DNA of 64,000 bases from Halalkalibacter oceani (GTDB lineage: Bacteria; Bacillota; Bacilli; Bacillales; Bacillaceae_D), in NCBI RefSeq assembly GCF_040544555.1, contig NZ_JBEPKD010000005.1, forward strand, positions 133,001 through 197,000, written 5' to 3'. Below the pieces are notes generated by a model. That model saw only the letters and a list, made by a program, of their open reading frames with translations. It ran no database searches and was not told the origin of the DNA. The translations under genes were made by a program, and so were the position numbers. Shown here piece after piece: positions 7,627 through 15,750 of the stretch; positions within the stretch are counted from its first letter, which is position 1, and each line of letters opens with the position of its first letter.

Positions 7627-9780
7627 ATGGCACAGGTAGGCGATCAATTAACTCAGCCAGAGGAAGGCTGGAAGCGTGTAGAAGATACAGACACCTCAAT
7701 TAAATATATCGGCACTTGGCACAGTGCTTCTAATAGCACTTTGTATAGTGGAGGAACAATGAAGTACACAGACGAATCTGATTCTTCTGTGTACTTCATG
7801 TTTAGTGGGAATAAAATCAGATTGATTGCTTATTCTAATAGTAGGGGTAACGATAGTGTTATTGTGAAAATTGACGGTGTAGAATATACATTTAGCATGA
7901 AAGTGGGTTCAGTTAGCCCTGCGTTAGTTTTTGAAGCATTAAACTTAACAGGTTCGGAGCATGTATTTGAATTAATAGCGCCATCTTCAACAGATACAAA
8001 TAATCAAGTGAGAATAGATGCAGTAGATATTGATATAAATGCGTATATATATCAACCTCCAGCTCAAGTTGGAGATCAATTAACTGCACCTGAAGAAGGT
8101 TGGAAAAGATATGATGACACTCATCCAGCTATTAGATACGAGGGAGATTGGATCAGATGGGATTTAACAGGGGTTTATAATAATATATTTCACTATACTA
8201 GCGATGAAGTTGGAGAGGTTCATTTCTCATTCTATGGTGATAAAATTAGATATATTGGTAGAATTTGGAGTTCTCATTATTCAGATGGATTAGAAGCTTA
8301 TATTGATGGAGTGTTAGTTTCTTCGTTTTCTCAATTGGGGGAAGCCAATACTGAACAGGTATTGAACTTTGAAAAAACTGGATTAGATTTAGGAAAACAC
8401 AATGTTGTTGTCAAAAGAGCTTCAACATCAGATACAGCCAATTTTATGATAGACGCAATCGACATTGGAGATAACGGTAGACTTCTTCACCCTGACGAAG
8501 TTACAGACGTCAGAGACTTAGATATTGGCAAACGTATCAGATGTCACTACACAGCTAAACCTGATGAAGTTGGGTATTTTTATGGATTAGGAAAAGAACA
8601 TTATGTTGATGGAATAAACGACTTTATCCCTCCTGAAAGTACGAATGAACCTGACGGTGACTTTTATTTTATTATGGTTGATGATGAGTTTGATGGAAGA
8701 CGGAAGTTAATAGCCGACAGACCGATTCAGAATGAGATTAGTTGGGATACGTTGAATAGTGCAGGTATAGCGAGTGGTAGTGGTATTGAGTCGAATGTTC
8801 TTTTTTTTGAGTTGCCTGTCATTTATTCAAATGATTCGGATACAATAAGCGTTAGAGCATCATCAGAAAATGATTCAAATTTATATATGGCATGGAGAGC
8901 ATTAAATCCACAGACTGATACTGCATATGGATGGGGGTCAGATTCCTCTTTGGAAATGCCTCAATGGTTAGAAATTGATTTAAAGTCTTCTAAGAAATTT
9001 AATTCTTATTCCTTCACAACTCGTGACGCAAACGTAGAATCACAGCCATTGTCTTGGAATATAGAAGCAAGTAATGATCAGTTAAATTGGGATATACTAG
9101 ATAGTAGAACTTCTGGTATTGTGCCGAATTATACAAGGAGGAGTTTCTTTTTTGACAATAATAAAGAATATAGATATTATCGTATTAATATTCTTGAGTG
9201 TAGCAGATCTTTTGTGGTAATTCGCGATCTATCGTTTTCAGAAAGCGAAAAGTATTCTTCTTCAACAATTAGACTTATCACAGGTGGGGTTAATTCTTCT
9301 GATACCGACAATGAGTGGGATGAGCATATCGTAAACAGTGATTTGAATGGTACAATTACTCCCGGTGATGATGATGTATGGAACTGGAGTGGTAAAGGAG
9401 CAGGAAACAGGCAAGCATGGACTACGACAACTGTAAGTGGTAGCCCTTCCAATCGAATTGCAAGAGGAGCTTCAACAAATATAAGTTTGTCTCAAAGCAT
9501 TGCTACTAATAATTTGTCGATAAACAGAGTATTCCGCCCCGTACTCCTGATTGACATACCATCATTATATAAAAGCCTAATTTTATACAACAATCATTAC
9601 TATAAATATGATAATATTTCACAAGTTTGGATTGACTTAGGTGTAGTTCCAACTGAGATATCCGCCAAAGAAACACTTTTCCTTGAAGAAGGAATGGATG
9701 ATTTAACAGGAATTGATTCTAATGTATTAAAACAATTAGAAGATGATGTTTTATATCTCCATACATATAAACCAAAATAA
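7627..9780 (+). CDS. Phage tail/receptor-binding protein with tandem jelly-roll and discoidin-like domains
   Basis: The 717-aa product starts after AAGAGAGGTGATATAA. Residues of about 1-140 and 148-285 are a tandem duplication, each opening AQVGDQLT-PEEGWKR and shaped like a carbohydrate-binding beta-sandwich. Residues 290-385 repeat the scaffold of the preceding gene (DIGKRIRCHY, SWDTLNSAG). Residues 390-540 look like an F5/8-type C (discoidin) sugar-binding domain (SASSENDSN, MPQWLEIDLKSSKKFNSYSF, YRYYRINI). The C-terminal scaffold follows (ITGGVNSSDTDNEWDEHIV, NRVFRPVLLI), then a short tail. Several putative sugar-binding modules argue for host-surface recognition. No enzyme residues are apparent. 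Confidence 0.6.
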   Translation: MAQVGDQLTQPEEGWKRVEDTDTSIKYIGTWHSASNSTLYSGGTMKYTDESDSSVYFMFSGNKIRLIAYSNSRGNDSVIVKIDGVEYTFSMKVGSVSPALVFEALNLTGSEHVFELIAPSSTDTNNQVRIDAVDIDINAYIYQPPAQVGDQLTAPEEGWKRYDDTHPAIRYEGDWIRWDLTGVYNNIFHYTSDEVGEVHFSFYGDKIRYIGRIWSSHYSDGLEAYIDGVLVSSFSQLGEANTEQVLNFEKTGLDLGKHNVVVKRASTSDTANFMIDAIDIGDNGRLLHPDEVTDVRDLDIGKRIRCHYTAKPDEVGYFYGLGKEHYVDGINDFIPPESTNEPDGDFYFIMVDDEFDGRRKLIADRPIQNEISWDTLNSAGIASGSGIESNVLFFELPVIYSNDSDTISVRASSENDSNLYMAWRALNPQTDTAYGWGSDSSLEMPQWLEIDLKSSKKFNSYSFTTRDANVESQPLSWNIEASNDQLNWDILDSRTSGIVPNYTRRSFFFDNNKEYRYYRINILECSRSFVVIRDLSFSESEKYSSSTIRLITGGVNSSDTDNEWDEHIVNSDLNGTITPGDDDVWNWSGKGAGNRQAWTTTTVSGSPSNRIARGASTNISLSQSIATNNLSINRVFRPVLLIDIPSLYKSLILYNNHYYKYDNISQVWIDLGVVPTEISAKETLFLEEGMDDLTGIDSNVLKQLEDDVLYLHTYKPK

Positions 9781-9815
9781 TTCAGTTTTAATTATTAGAA
9801 GGAAAGGATGATTTA

Positions 9816-11147
9816 GTGAGTAATGAGCAATTATTAATTAAGTCGAACGCCATAACTTATCATGAATCTGGATTTACAGGTAAACGTGCTCACATCGTAG
9901 TCTTAGATGGCAATACAGACGGACATATACATGGTTCATCTTCTGTACCACAAGTATTTGCACCTGATGCTAAAATAGTTCACTTTCGTTTCACAACTAC
10001 TCAGGGGAAGCAAGATGCTTATGAATACATAGAAGAAAATAAAGATGACATTGATATTATAAATGCAAGCTTAGGTGGCACTTCTATAGCCTCCCAATCT
10101 TTTTTGCCATTAGAAAAATATAATATACCTATTATAGCTGCATCAGGTAATAACGGTAATGAAGATAGAATTTCATATCCTGCAAGATATGAGTGGACTA
10201 TTGCTATAGGTGCTTATAATAATAATTTAAATACTGTAGCGTCTTATAGTAATGGCGGAGCCGAACTTGATGCTGTAGCTTTTACGAATGTTCGTATTAT
10301 AAATTTACTTGGCTATGAAATTTCATTTTCAGGAACCTCATGTGCAGCTCCCACTACTTCTGGGTTGCTTGCTCTTGTAGCTGATTACAGAAAGTCGAAA
10401 GGACTGCCTCGTTTAAATACCGAACAGACTCGTCAATTTATCTATCAGAATTGTATAGATAAGTACGAGAAAGGATTCGATTATCGAAGTGGATGGGGTT
10501 TATTTATACTTCCACCTTTTAATGAATTAGAAAAAGAATTATCTCATAGTGAAATTCCTCTTCCCAATCCCCTTACTCCACCAATTGAAGAAGATGGACT
10601 AAAACAACCTGCTCAATTTACAGATATTCAGAATCATTGGGCTAAGTCTTCTATTGGATGGGTGTCGGCTACTGGATTCATGAATGACTATCCAGATCAA
10701 ACCTTTAAACCATCTCAGCCAGTAAGTAGACTTGAATTTGCTTTAATCTTAAGCCGACTAGATGAGGTTAAAAACTCACCTTTCAAAGTAAATAATATTA
10801 ATTTTATTGATTATCAGCAGGGTGATAAATATTATTCTGTAGTTGAAGAAGTATGTCGTAAAGGATACTTAGGTGGATATACAGATGGGATATTCTCTCC
10901 TAATGAAATTCTGCCAAGAGAACAGTTAGCAATAATTTTAATGAGATTATCTTCTGTAGTTAATATGTCACCCGTTAATCAAGCAATTTCATTTAAAGAC
11001 GTAGTTAGTCATCACTGGGCAAAAAATTCAATTACAAACGTTCAAATTAGAAATGTTATGAATGGAGTATCTCATGATGAGTTTGGAGTTGGTAAGCCAG
11101 TTACAAGAGCAGAAATTGCAGTTATTTTATATCGTTTATTTAAATAG
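9816..11147 (+). CDS. Subtilisin-like (S8) serine protease with three SLH domains, phage-encoded
   Basis: The 443-aa product starts at GTG after AAGGAAAGGATG. The subtilase core is residues 1-245: catalytic Asp in IVVLDGNTD, His in HIHGSS, oxyanion-side Asn in IINASLGG, and Ser in SFSGTSCAAPTTSG. Three SLH units follow: FTDIQNHWAKSSIGW (about 267), NFIDYQQGDKYY (about 330) and SFKDVVSHHWAKNSI (about 393), the last ending PVTRAEIAVILYRLF. SLH domains bind pyruvylated secondary cell-wall polymers. There is no signal peptide and no visible prodomain, unlike secreted subtilases, so release through the virion or lysis is more likely than Sec export. It lies between tail and lysis genes. It may cleave S-layer or flagellar protein during entry or exit, or process tail proteins. 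Confidence 0.75.
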   Translation: MSNEQLLIKSNAITYHESGFTGKRAHIVVLDGNTDGHIHGSSSVPQVFAPDAKIVHFRFTTTQGKQDAYEYIEENKDDIDIINASLGGTSIASQSFLPLEKYNIPIIAASGNNGNEDRISYPARYEWTIAIGAYNNNLNTVASYSNGGAELDAVAFTNVRIINLLGYEISFSGTSCAAPTTSGLLALVADYRKSKGLPRLNTEQTRQFIYQNCIDKYEKGFDYRSGWGLFILPPFNELEKELSHSEIPLPNPLTPPIEEDGLKQPAQFTDIQNHWAKSSIGWVSATGFMNDYPDQTFKPSQPVSRLEFALILSRLDEVKNSPFKVNNINFIDYQQGDKYYSVVEEVCRKGYLGGYTDGIFSPNEILPREQLAIILMRLSSVVNMSPVNQAISFKDVVSHHWAKNSITNVQIRNVMNGVSHDEFGVGKPVTRAEIAVILYRLFK

Positions 11148-11165
11148 TCAGAGGAGAGAACGTTG

Positions 11166-11582
11166 ATGTCTGAGTTCGAAAAATGTAGAGAAAGTGAGAG
11201 TCTACAAATGCAAATTAACCATGTTAAAGAAGATGTGGAGGACTTGAAGGAATATAAGAAACTTTACATGGAAAATAATATGGCTTTGGTAAGAAATGTT
11301 GAAAGACTGACTACTCTTGCAGAGAAACAAGATGAAAGAATGGAACGACAAGATAAACGCATGGAAAATCAAGAAAGAAAAATTGAAGCCATTCAAAAGA
11401 AAAATAGTGATGAAATTACTGGCTTAAGGCAAGAAATTCAAAAATCTAACGAGTTGAATATCACTTGGTATCAGAAGTTTATCGGTTCGACTTTCGGTAA
11501 GATCTTTAAATATATGTTAATTATTATTTTGATTTTATTAGGAGTAAAAATTGCAGGAGCCGATATACTTAAATTTTTATAA
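11166..11582 (+). CDS. XhlA-like holin-associated protein
   Basis: The 138-aa product starts at the ATG directly after an in-frame TTG; the SD is AGAGGAGAG. Residues 15-100 are a highly charged coiled coil (EKQDERMERQDKRMENQE) and residues of about 113-132 are one membrane helix (IFKYMLIIILILLGVKIAGA). This matches the XhlA/hemolysin-like accessory proteins found next to holins in Bacillus prophages such as PBSX, although those are shorter. It is 19 bp from the holin gene and presumably part of the lysis cassette. Confidence 0.65.
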   Translation: MSEFEKCRESESLQMQINHVKEDVEDLKEYKKLYMENNMALVRNVERLTTLAEKQDERMERQDKRMENQERKIEAIQKKNSDEITGLRQEIQKSNELNITWYQKFIGSTFGKIFKYMLIIILILLGVKIAGADILKFL

Positions 11583-11601
11583 CAAAGGAGCATGATCATT
11601 T

Positions 11602-11955
11602 ATGATTGAACTTATTCAGCCGTACTTTGTAGAAATTACAGTAGGAATTATTTTAGGTTTATTTAGTATTGTAACCACAATTGCTCTAAAGCTTTATGAG
11701 ACTTTTAAGCAATCCACCCTTTCCAATAAAAATGTAAAAGATCATGAATATTTATGGTATTTAGCAAATACTGCATTTGGATTTATCGAGCAAACTATGA
11801 AAGGTAAAAAATCTCAAGATAAATTATCTGAGGCTATTCTTTATGTATCAGAGCGATTAAAACAAAAGAATGTTGAGGTTGAAGAAATTGAAATTAGAGC
11901 TGCGATTGAGCGTGCAGTTACAGAATTCAATAAAGACAAAAAAGGTGATAAATAA
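11602..11955 (+). CDS. LLH-family phage holin
   Basis: The 117-aa product has one N-terminal membrane segment (residues 9-30, ITVGIILGLFSIVTTIALKL) and a charged C-terminal half with the pattern HEYLWYLANTAFGFIEQTMKGK and a Lys-rich tail. That layout is typical of the phage LL-H holin family, which permeabilises the membrane to release or activate the endolysin. The SD is AAAGGAGC. The stop codon overlaps the start of the next gene by one base. Confidence 0.7.
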   Translation: MIELIQPYFVEITVGIILGLFSIVTTIALKLYETFKQSTLSNKNVKDHEYLWYLANTAFGFIEQTMKGKKSQDKLSEAILYVSERLKQKNVEVEEIEIRAAIERAVTEFNKDKKGDK

Positions 11956-12239
11956 TGAAAGTGACTGCTGATTTTCAGCCCTACCCTAATGGATTACAAG
12001 AAATGAGAATTCCATTGGAGGATGAGAAGTATTTAATTTTTAAAATCAATAAGGCTAATCCCCCAGAAAACGAAGAAGATGAAGTTGAAACTCAATCAAC
12101 TTCACTGCGTCTGCATGATACTTTTGAGATTTTGTATTTTGATAGTATCGAAGAAGTCTCTTTACTTGAATTAGAAAAAACTGAAGCGACAACGCTACAT
12201 ACGATTATTAGAGATTTTGTAAGACTAATGGATAAGTAA
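11955..12239 (+). CDS. Small phage protein of unknown function
   Basis: The 94-aa acidic protein has no signal peptide, membrane helix or recognised motif. Its start overlaps the holin stop (TAATG), so it is translationally coupled to the lysis module. The sequence is mostly beta/alpha-like with an acidic linker (ENEEDEVETQ). A terminator hairpin follows 8 bp downstream. I do not recognise the family. Confidence 0.6.
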   Translation: MKVTADFQPYPNGLQEMRIPLEDEKYLIFKINKANPPENEEDEVETQSTSLRLHDTFEILYFDSIEEVSLLELEKTEATTLHTIIRDFVRLMDK

Positions 12240-12246
12240 TTTTATA

Positions 12247-12276
12247 ATCCCTCTTGATAGTTAGTCAAGAGGGATT
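12247..12276 (+). terminator. Terminator hairpin between the holin operon and the endolysin gene
   Basis: AATCCCTCTTGA and TCAAGAGGGATT form a 12-bp perfect stem with a 5-base loop, then TTAATTTT. The endolysin start lies 19 bp further on, so endolysin expression must come from read-through or the hairpin may tune it. Confidence 0.8.
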
Positions 12277-12294
12277 TAATTTTGGAGGAATGAA

Positions 12295-13290
12295 ATGAAC
12301 CTACAAACATTAATTGATAGAAGTCAACTTAAGCTAGATAATGTTCATCCTTATATAGCTGAAAGGGCACTGGAAGTTGTTAGAAAGTCATATGCCGAAG
12401 GTATATATGTACAAATAACTCACGGATATCGTTCAATTCAGGAGCAGGATGCTTTATATGCTCAAGGAAGAACAACGAGCGGGAACATTGTAACAAATGC
12501 CAGAGGTGGATATTCATATCACAACTTTGGGTTGGCTGTTGATTTTGTTGTGTTGGATAGTAATGGTGCTGCTAATTGGACAGTTGATAGTCGATGGAAG
12601 CGTGTAGGTGCTATTGGTGAATCATTAAGTTTAGAGTGGGGAGGCAATTGGTCGAATTTTAGAGACTATCCACATCTACAGTATACTTTTGGGTTAACAA
12701 CAGCACAACTTAGAGCTGGTCACAGACCACCAAATACATCAGGAATAATCAATATATCTCCTAACACAAGTGGACAGATTAAATTAGGATCTCGTGGAGA
12801 TAAGGTAAAAGATGTACAGCAATCTTTATCTAACTTAGGATACAGTGTAGGAGTTTTTGATGGTGTATTTGGCGATAAAACAAATGAAGGCGTAAAACAA
12901 TTTCAACGTGATTACGGTTTAGTTGTAGATGGAATAGTTGGCAAGCAGACATTAGATGCCATAACTAAGGAGGAAGATAAAATGAAAGAAAAAATTGAAA
13001 AACTAGAAAAAGAGCTTTCAAATTTAACCACGATGATTAAACAAGGAGCTTCACCAGAACCTAGTAAATGGGCAAGTGAAATGTGGGAAGAATTACGAAT
13101 CAATGGATATTTTGACGGAAAGCGACCTAAAGGGTTAATCACAAGAGAGGAATCTGGACAGGTTATTAACCGTTTGAGAAAGAATTTACTTAATCTTATT
13201 GTAAATAATCAAAAAGAATTGGCGAATCAGTCTGAGACACTTGAGTCTCTAGAAGCTAAATTAAAAGAAATTGAGAAAGAAAACTCTTAA
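12295..13290 (+). CDS. Phage endolysin: M15 peptidase (CwlK/VanY-like) with peptidoglycan-binding domain
   Basis: The 331-aa product starts after TTGGAGGAATGAA. The M15 metallopeptidase domain is residues 1-145, with zinc ligands visible in SYHNFGLAVDF (His and Asp) and HLQYTF (His) and the ITHGYRS strand. It is the L-alanyl-D-glutamate/D-Ala-D-Ala peptidase type. A PG_binding_1 repeat follows at about 163-222 (LGSRGDKVKDVQQSL, GVFGDKTNEGVKQFQ). Residues 225-331 are coiled coil around a PSKWASEMWEEL / GLITREESG motif common at the end of Bacillus phage lysins. There is no signal peptide, so it relies on the holin. The gene ends overlapping the convergent minus-strand gene by 4 bp. Confidence 0.85.
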   Translation: MNLQTLIDRSQLKLDNVHPYIAERALEVVRKSYAEGIYVQITHGYRSIQEQDALYAQGRTTSGNIVTNARGGYSYHNFGLAVDFVVLDSNGAANWTVDSRWKRVGAIGESLSLEWGGNWSNFRDYPHLQYTFGLTTAQLRAGHRPPNTSGIINISPNTSGQIKLGSRGDKVKDVQQSLSNLGYSVGVFDGVFGDKTNEGVKQFQRDYGLVVDGIVGKQTLDAITKEEDKMKEKIEKLEKELSNLTTMIKQGASPEPSKWASEMWEELRINGYFDGKRPKGLITREESGQVINRLRKNLLNLIVNNQKELANQSETLESLEAKLKEIEKENS

Positions 13291-13634
13291 TTCTTTTGCA
13301 GGAAATACCTTTTCATGATTTCTTCCACATAAGTCCTCATTGCATAACCCATATATCCCACTTCTCTCTGGTATCCCTTATAATGGACGGAGTATCTTAA
13401 TTCATTAACTTTGTGTATTTTAATCCCCTTCTTATTCATTTCTACCTTAACATCCCTTAGATCTTTAGATAACTGAATAATTTTTTCATCGATTAATTCT
13501 ATATAAGGGGTCTTAATTTTAACTTCTGATTGTTTAATCTTATCCTTGTCTCTTTCTAAGACTTTACGAGCGAGGGATAAGAAAATATACTCGTGAACTA
13601 TAGCTGCTATCTCTTTATCCATTAGTTCTTTCAT
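13287..13634 (-). CDS. Small phage accessory protein of unknown function
   Basis: The 115-aa, Lys-rich protein is predicted mostly helical with a short beta region (HKVNELRYSVHYKGYQ). No HTH, membrane or secretion signal is evident. Its SD, GAGGTGAT, precedes the ATG. It lies 82 bp downstream of the Cas8c-like gene on the same strand, but a strong terminator hairpin separates them, so it may have its own promoter. Position at the edge of the prophage accessory block suggests a moron or anti-defence candidate. I do not recognise the family. Confidence 0.6.
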   Translation of the reverse strand: MKELMDKEIAAIVHEYIFLSLARKVLERDKDKIKQSEVKIKTPYIELIDEKIIQLSKDLRDVKVEMNKKGIKIHKVNELRYSVHYKGYQREVGYMGYAMRTYVEEIMKRYFLQKN

Positions 13635-13702
13635 CGTATCACCTCATTTTAATCCTTTCCGCTTCAATTATATAAGAATATACGTTCTATTTTCAAGTAA
13701 AA

Positions 13703-13730
13703 AGAAGAGTCATTAATTAATGACTCTTCT
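13703..13730 (-). terminator. 28-bp perfect palindrome terminating the Cas8c-like gene
   Basis: AGAAGAGTCATTAA is followed directly by its reverse complement. On the minus strand a T-run follows. The palindrome overlaps the Cas8c-like stop codon at 13717-13719, so the terminator stem includes the last codons of the gene. Confidence 0.75.
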
Positions 13731-15153
13731 CTACTAAAGCATTAGCAACTCCCCATGCTTTTTCCCGTTCCTGCTCAGATAAAATGATTGGATTAGAAGC
13801 CTTATTAACAATCATTTTCTGTAAACTTCGTGTAATTCGCTTCCCATTTAAAATAGTAACGGTCAATCTTGTCAGCTCATCTTTAATGATCTTATCGTCT
13901 GCACTCTTTCCATATGCGACCTCGACAATATCATTAATTGAGGGAGCGCCTTCATACTTTACATATTTCCCCTCATTATTACTCCATGTGCTATATTCTC
14001 CCTTGTAATAGGTGTGATAGCTTATTAAGGCATCTAAATAATCATTTAAACTCATGTGCTTATAATTTAAGATGCTCATCCTTCCAATAGTTGCAGAATC
14101 CATAATAAGCACATTTACAATGATATTTTCTTCTTTGAGCGATTGAAGATGACTTTTAATATCCTCAATAGTACATTCCTTATTTAATAAGTCAAATCCA
14201 TTATCAAAAAGTGTGGGCAATCCTCTACCATCCACAGACCAAAACAGAAATACCCTTCCGTCAATAACATATCCTTGTTGTTGAATTAACCATTTCAGTG
14301 CATTATGACACTTTTGCGATGCTTCATAGCTTACATTGTAGGCTTGATCTGCAATGCCAAATAGTCTTATGGACTTTGTATTAGAGGAAGAGATGATTTT
14401 TGCGCGATCACCTGAACCTCGAATACCTCTTGGATGCATTCGTGTCTTAGGTAAAGTTTCGCCAGTTATATAGCAAATGTCATCTTTACCTAATTGAGTA
14501 TTGTAGAATTCAATAAAAGAGCTAAAAAGCGATTTATCTCTCCAAGGAAATTCTAGTCCTAATACATTGAAGCGCACAAATACTTTATTTATATTTGGAA
14601 TTTCCACTTGTGAATATAGAGGGGATTTTTCAGAGATTAATGATGAGTGTTTCCTTTCCCATTTGTTAATTAATTGTCCGTTTTCGTCTAAATGAAGTAA
14701 CTTGCTTTTCACTAAGTCATTAATCAGAGATGATTCTTTAACATAGGCGTAAGTGGCTTCAACATGTTTGGTGGCAAATCCTGATTTTATCCATTGTCTT
14801 AGTTGCTTCAAATAAGTTGAGTATTGTTCTTTATTGTTAAATTCTTCAGTGTATTGTGCTAAGTCTCCAGCTATATACATTAAATTATCATGTAATCCGT
14901 GAGGAGCAGATCCGCTTGAACGAGAGGCGGATTCTTGAGTGCATGGTATGATAGTAAGCCGATCTTGACTAGGGATAATGGTTGCGGAATGGAAATTGCC
15001 TTCTTGGTCAATTGTGACCTCTACATGTGCAGTTTGAGTTATATGCGATATAGGTAATAATGTATATTCTGAGTTGTATTTATTCTTCTTAAATACTCCC
15101 ACTTGATCAATGTTTTCATCATAAGTCTTATAAAGCTCCATCAAAAAAGTCAT
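13717..15153 (-). CDS. Solitary, C-terminally truncated Cas8c (Csd1)-like protein, phage-encoded
   Basis: The 478-aa product carries the landmarks of type I-C Cas8c/Csd1 in order: N-terminal strand region, then RSSGSAPHGLHDNLMYIAGD (about 78-97); DICYITGETLPKTRMHPRGI (225-244); AKIISS (251-256); SYEASQKCHNALKWLIQQQG (275-294); VNVLIMDSATIGRMSI (346-361); APSINDIVEVAYGK (403-416); LNGKRITRSLQKMIVNKASN (435-454); and EKAWGVANAL (464-473). It stops there. In family members of about 570-620 aa this last motif is followed by 100 or more residues, the region that also yields the small subunit Cas11c by internal initiation. No cas3, cas5, cas7, cas1, cas2 or repeat array is in the window. The start follows AAGGAGGAG. 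The in-frame stop is embedded in a terminator palindrome, so the short form looks like the intended product rather than a frameshift. Likely roles are a dominant-negative decoy (anti-CRISPR) or another interference with a host type I-C complex; this is inference. Confidence 0.8.
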   Translation of the reverse strand: MTFLMELYKTYDENIDQVGVFKKNKYNSEYTLLPISHITQTAHVEVTIDQEGNFHSATIIPSQDRLTIIPCTQESASRSSGSAPHGLHDNLMYIAGDLAQYTEEFNNKEQYSTYLKQLRQWIKSGFATKHVEATYAYVKESSLINDLVKSKLLHLDENGQLINKWERKHSSLISEKSPLYSQVEIPNINKVFVRFNVLGLEFPWRDKSLFSSFIEFYNTQLGKDDICYITGETLPKTRMHPRGIRGSGDRAKIISSSNTKSIRLFGIADQAYNVSYEASQKCHNALKWLIQQQGYVIDGRVFLFWSVDGRGLPTLFDNGFDLLNKECTIEDIKSHLQSLKEENIIVNVLIMDSATIGRMSILNYKHMSLNDYLDALISYHTYYKGEYSTWSNNEGKYVKYEGAPSINDIVEVAYGKSADDKIIKDELTRLTVTILNGKRITRSLQKMIVNKASNPIILSEQEREKAWGVANALVEKSH

Positions 15154-15371
15154 CTAACTCCTCCTTTTTTATAGGTAAAATTGTACAGACTTCATAGGAC
15201 TAATTTTCTTTAAATTTGAAAAATATTGGTTATTTAAAGCATAACAAAAGCTTCTTAATATGTAAATATGTAGCCCCATAAAAATAAGGAGGAATGGCTA
15301 TACAATAATGGATTACCCTCCTCCCTATCGATGTTTTAAATTTTCAGATGTGACCCCAAAGTAAAATCAGT

Positions 15372-15453
15372 TCAATGGAGATTAGAATTGTAGAAGTTTA
15401 TCACGAGCTATGAGGTCTTCTCCGTCAATTACCTTAATTCTAATCTCCATTGA
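15372..15453. repeat. Perfect 18-bp inverted repeat overlapping the end of the zinc-ribbon gene
   Basis: TCAATGGAGATTAGAATT (15372-15389) is repeated in perfect inverse at 15436-15453, with a 46-bp spacer. The right arm encodes the NSMEIRI stretch of the zinc-ribbon gene, and the left arm spans its stop codon. It may be a recombination scar or hairpin. Confidence 0.8.
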
Positions 15454-15684
15454 GTTAATTTCCACTTCAACCACTTTACCTATTATTTCCTCTGTTGATA
15501 AGTTTTTATACCTCATATTTAACATTTCTAATAAGAATTCTTCGTCTACCTTATTTCTATTACAAGCATCTTTCCCTTCTCTGTCATAAGTCGAACAAAC
15601 ATATATTTGTTTTTTACGTGCCTTCTTACTTTTATGATATTTACCGCAGTCTGTACATTTGATTTTCCGTGAAAAAAGTGACAT
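15382..15684 (-). CDS. Orphan recombinase-type zinc-ribbon protein (large serine recombinase remnant or stand-alone)
   Basis: The 100-aa product begins MSLFSRKIKCTDCGKYHKSK and continues IYVCSTYDREGKDACNRNKVDEEFLLEML. This is the four-cysteine zinc beta-ribbon normally found in the middle of large serine recombinases (phage integrases, SpoIVCA type). The resolvase catalytic and recombinase DNA-binding domains that should precede it are absent, and it has its own ATG with GGGAGG upstream, inside the ppiB-side hairpin. It may be the tail of an integrase cut by the prophage boundary or a separate small phage protein. It is the last gene before ppiB and marks the prophage right end. Confidence 0.6.
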   Translation of the reverse strand: MSLFSRKIKCTDCGKYHKSKKARKKQIYVCSTYDREGKDACNRNKVDEEFLLEMLNMRYKNLSTEEIIGKVVEVEINSMEIRIKVIDGEDLIARDKLLQF

Positions 15685-15690
15685 AAGTAG

Positions 15691-15724
15691 AAGCCTCCCT
15701 GAATAATTATATCAGAGGAGGCTT
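15691..15724 (-). terminator. Hairpin downstream of ppiB, overlapping the zinc-ribbon SD
   Basis: AAGCCTCC and GGAGGCTT, with further CTGA/TCAG pairing, form a stem 27 bp after the ppiB stop. On the minus strand the loop contains TATAAT and the 3' arm contains GGGAGG, the ribosome binding site of the next gene. It probably ends ppiB transcription and could also mask that site. Confidence 0.6.
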
Positions 15725-15750
15725 AAATAGCATATTTGTTATCGTAGAAA

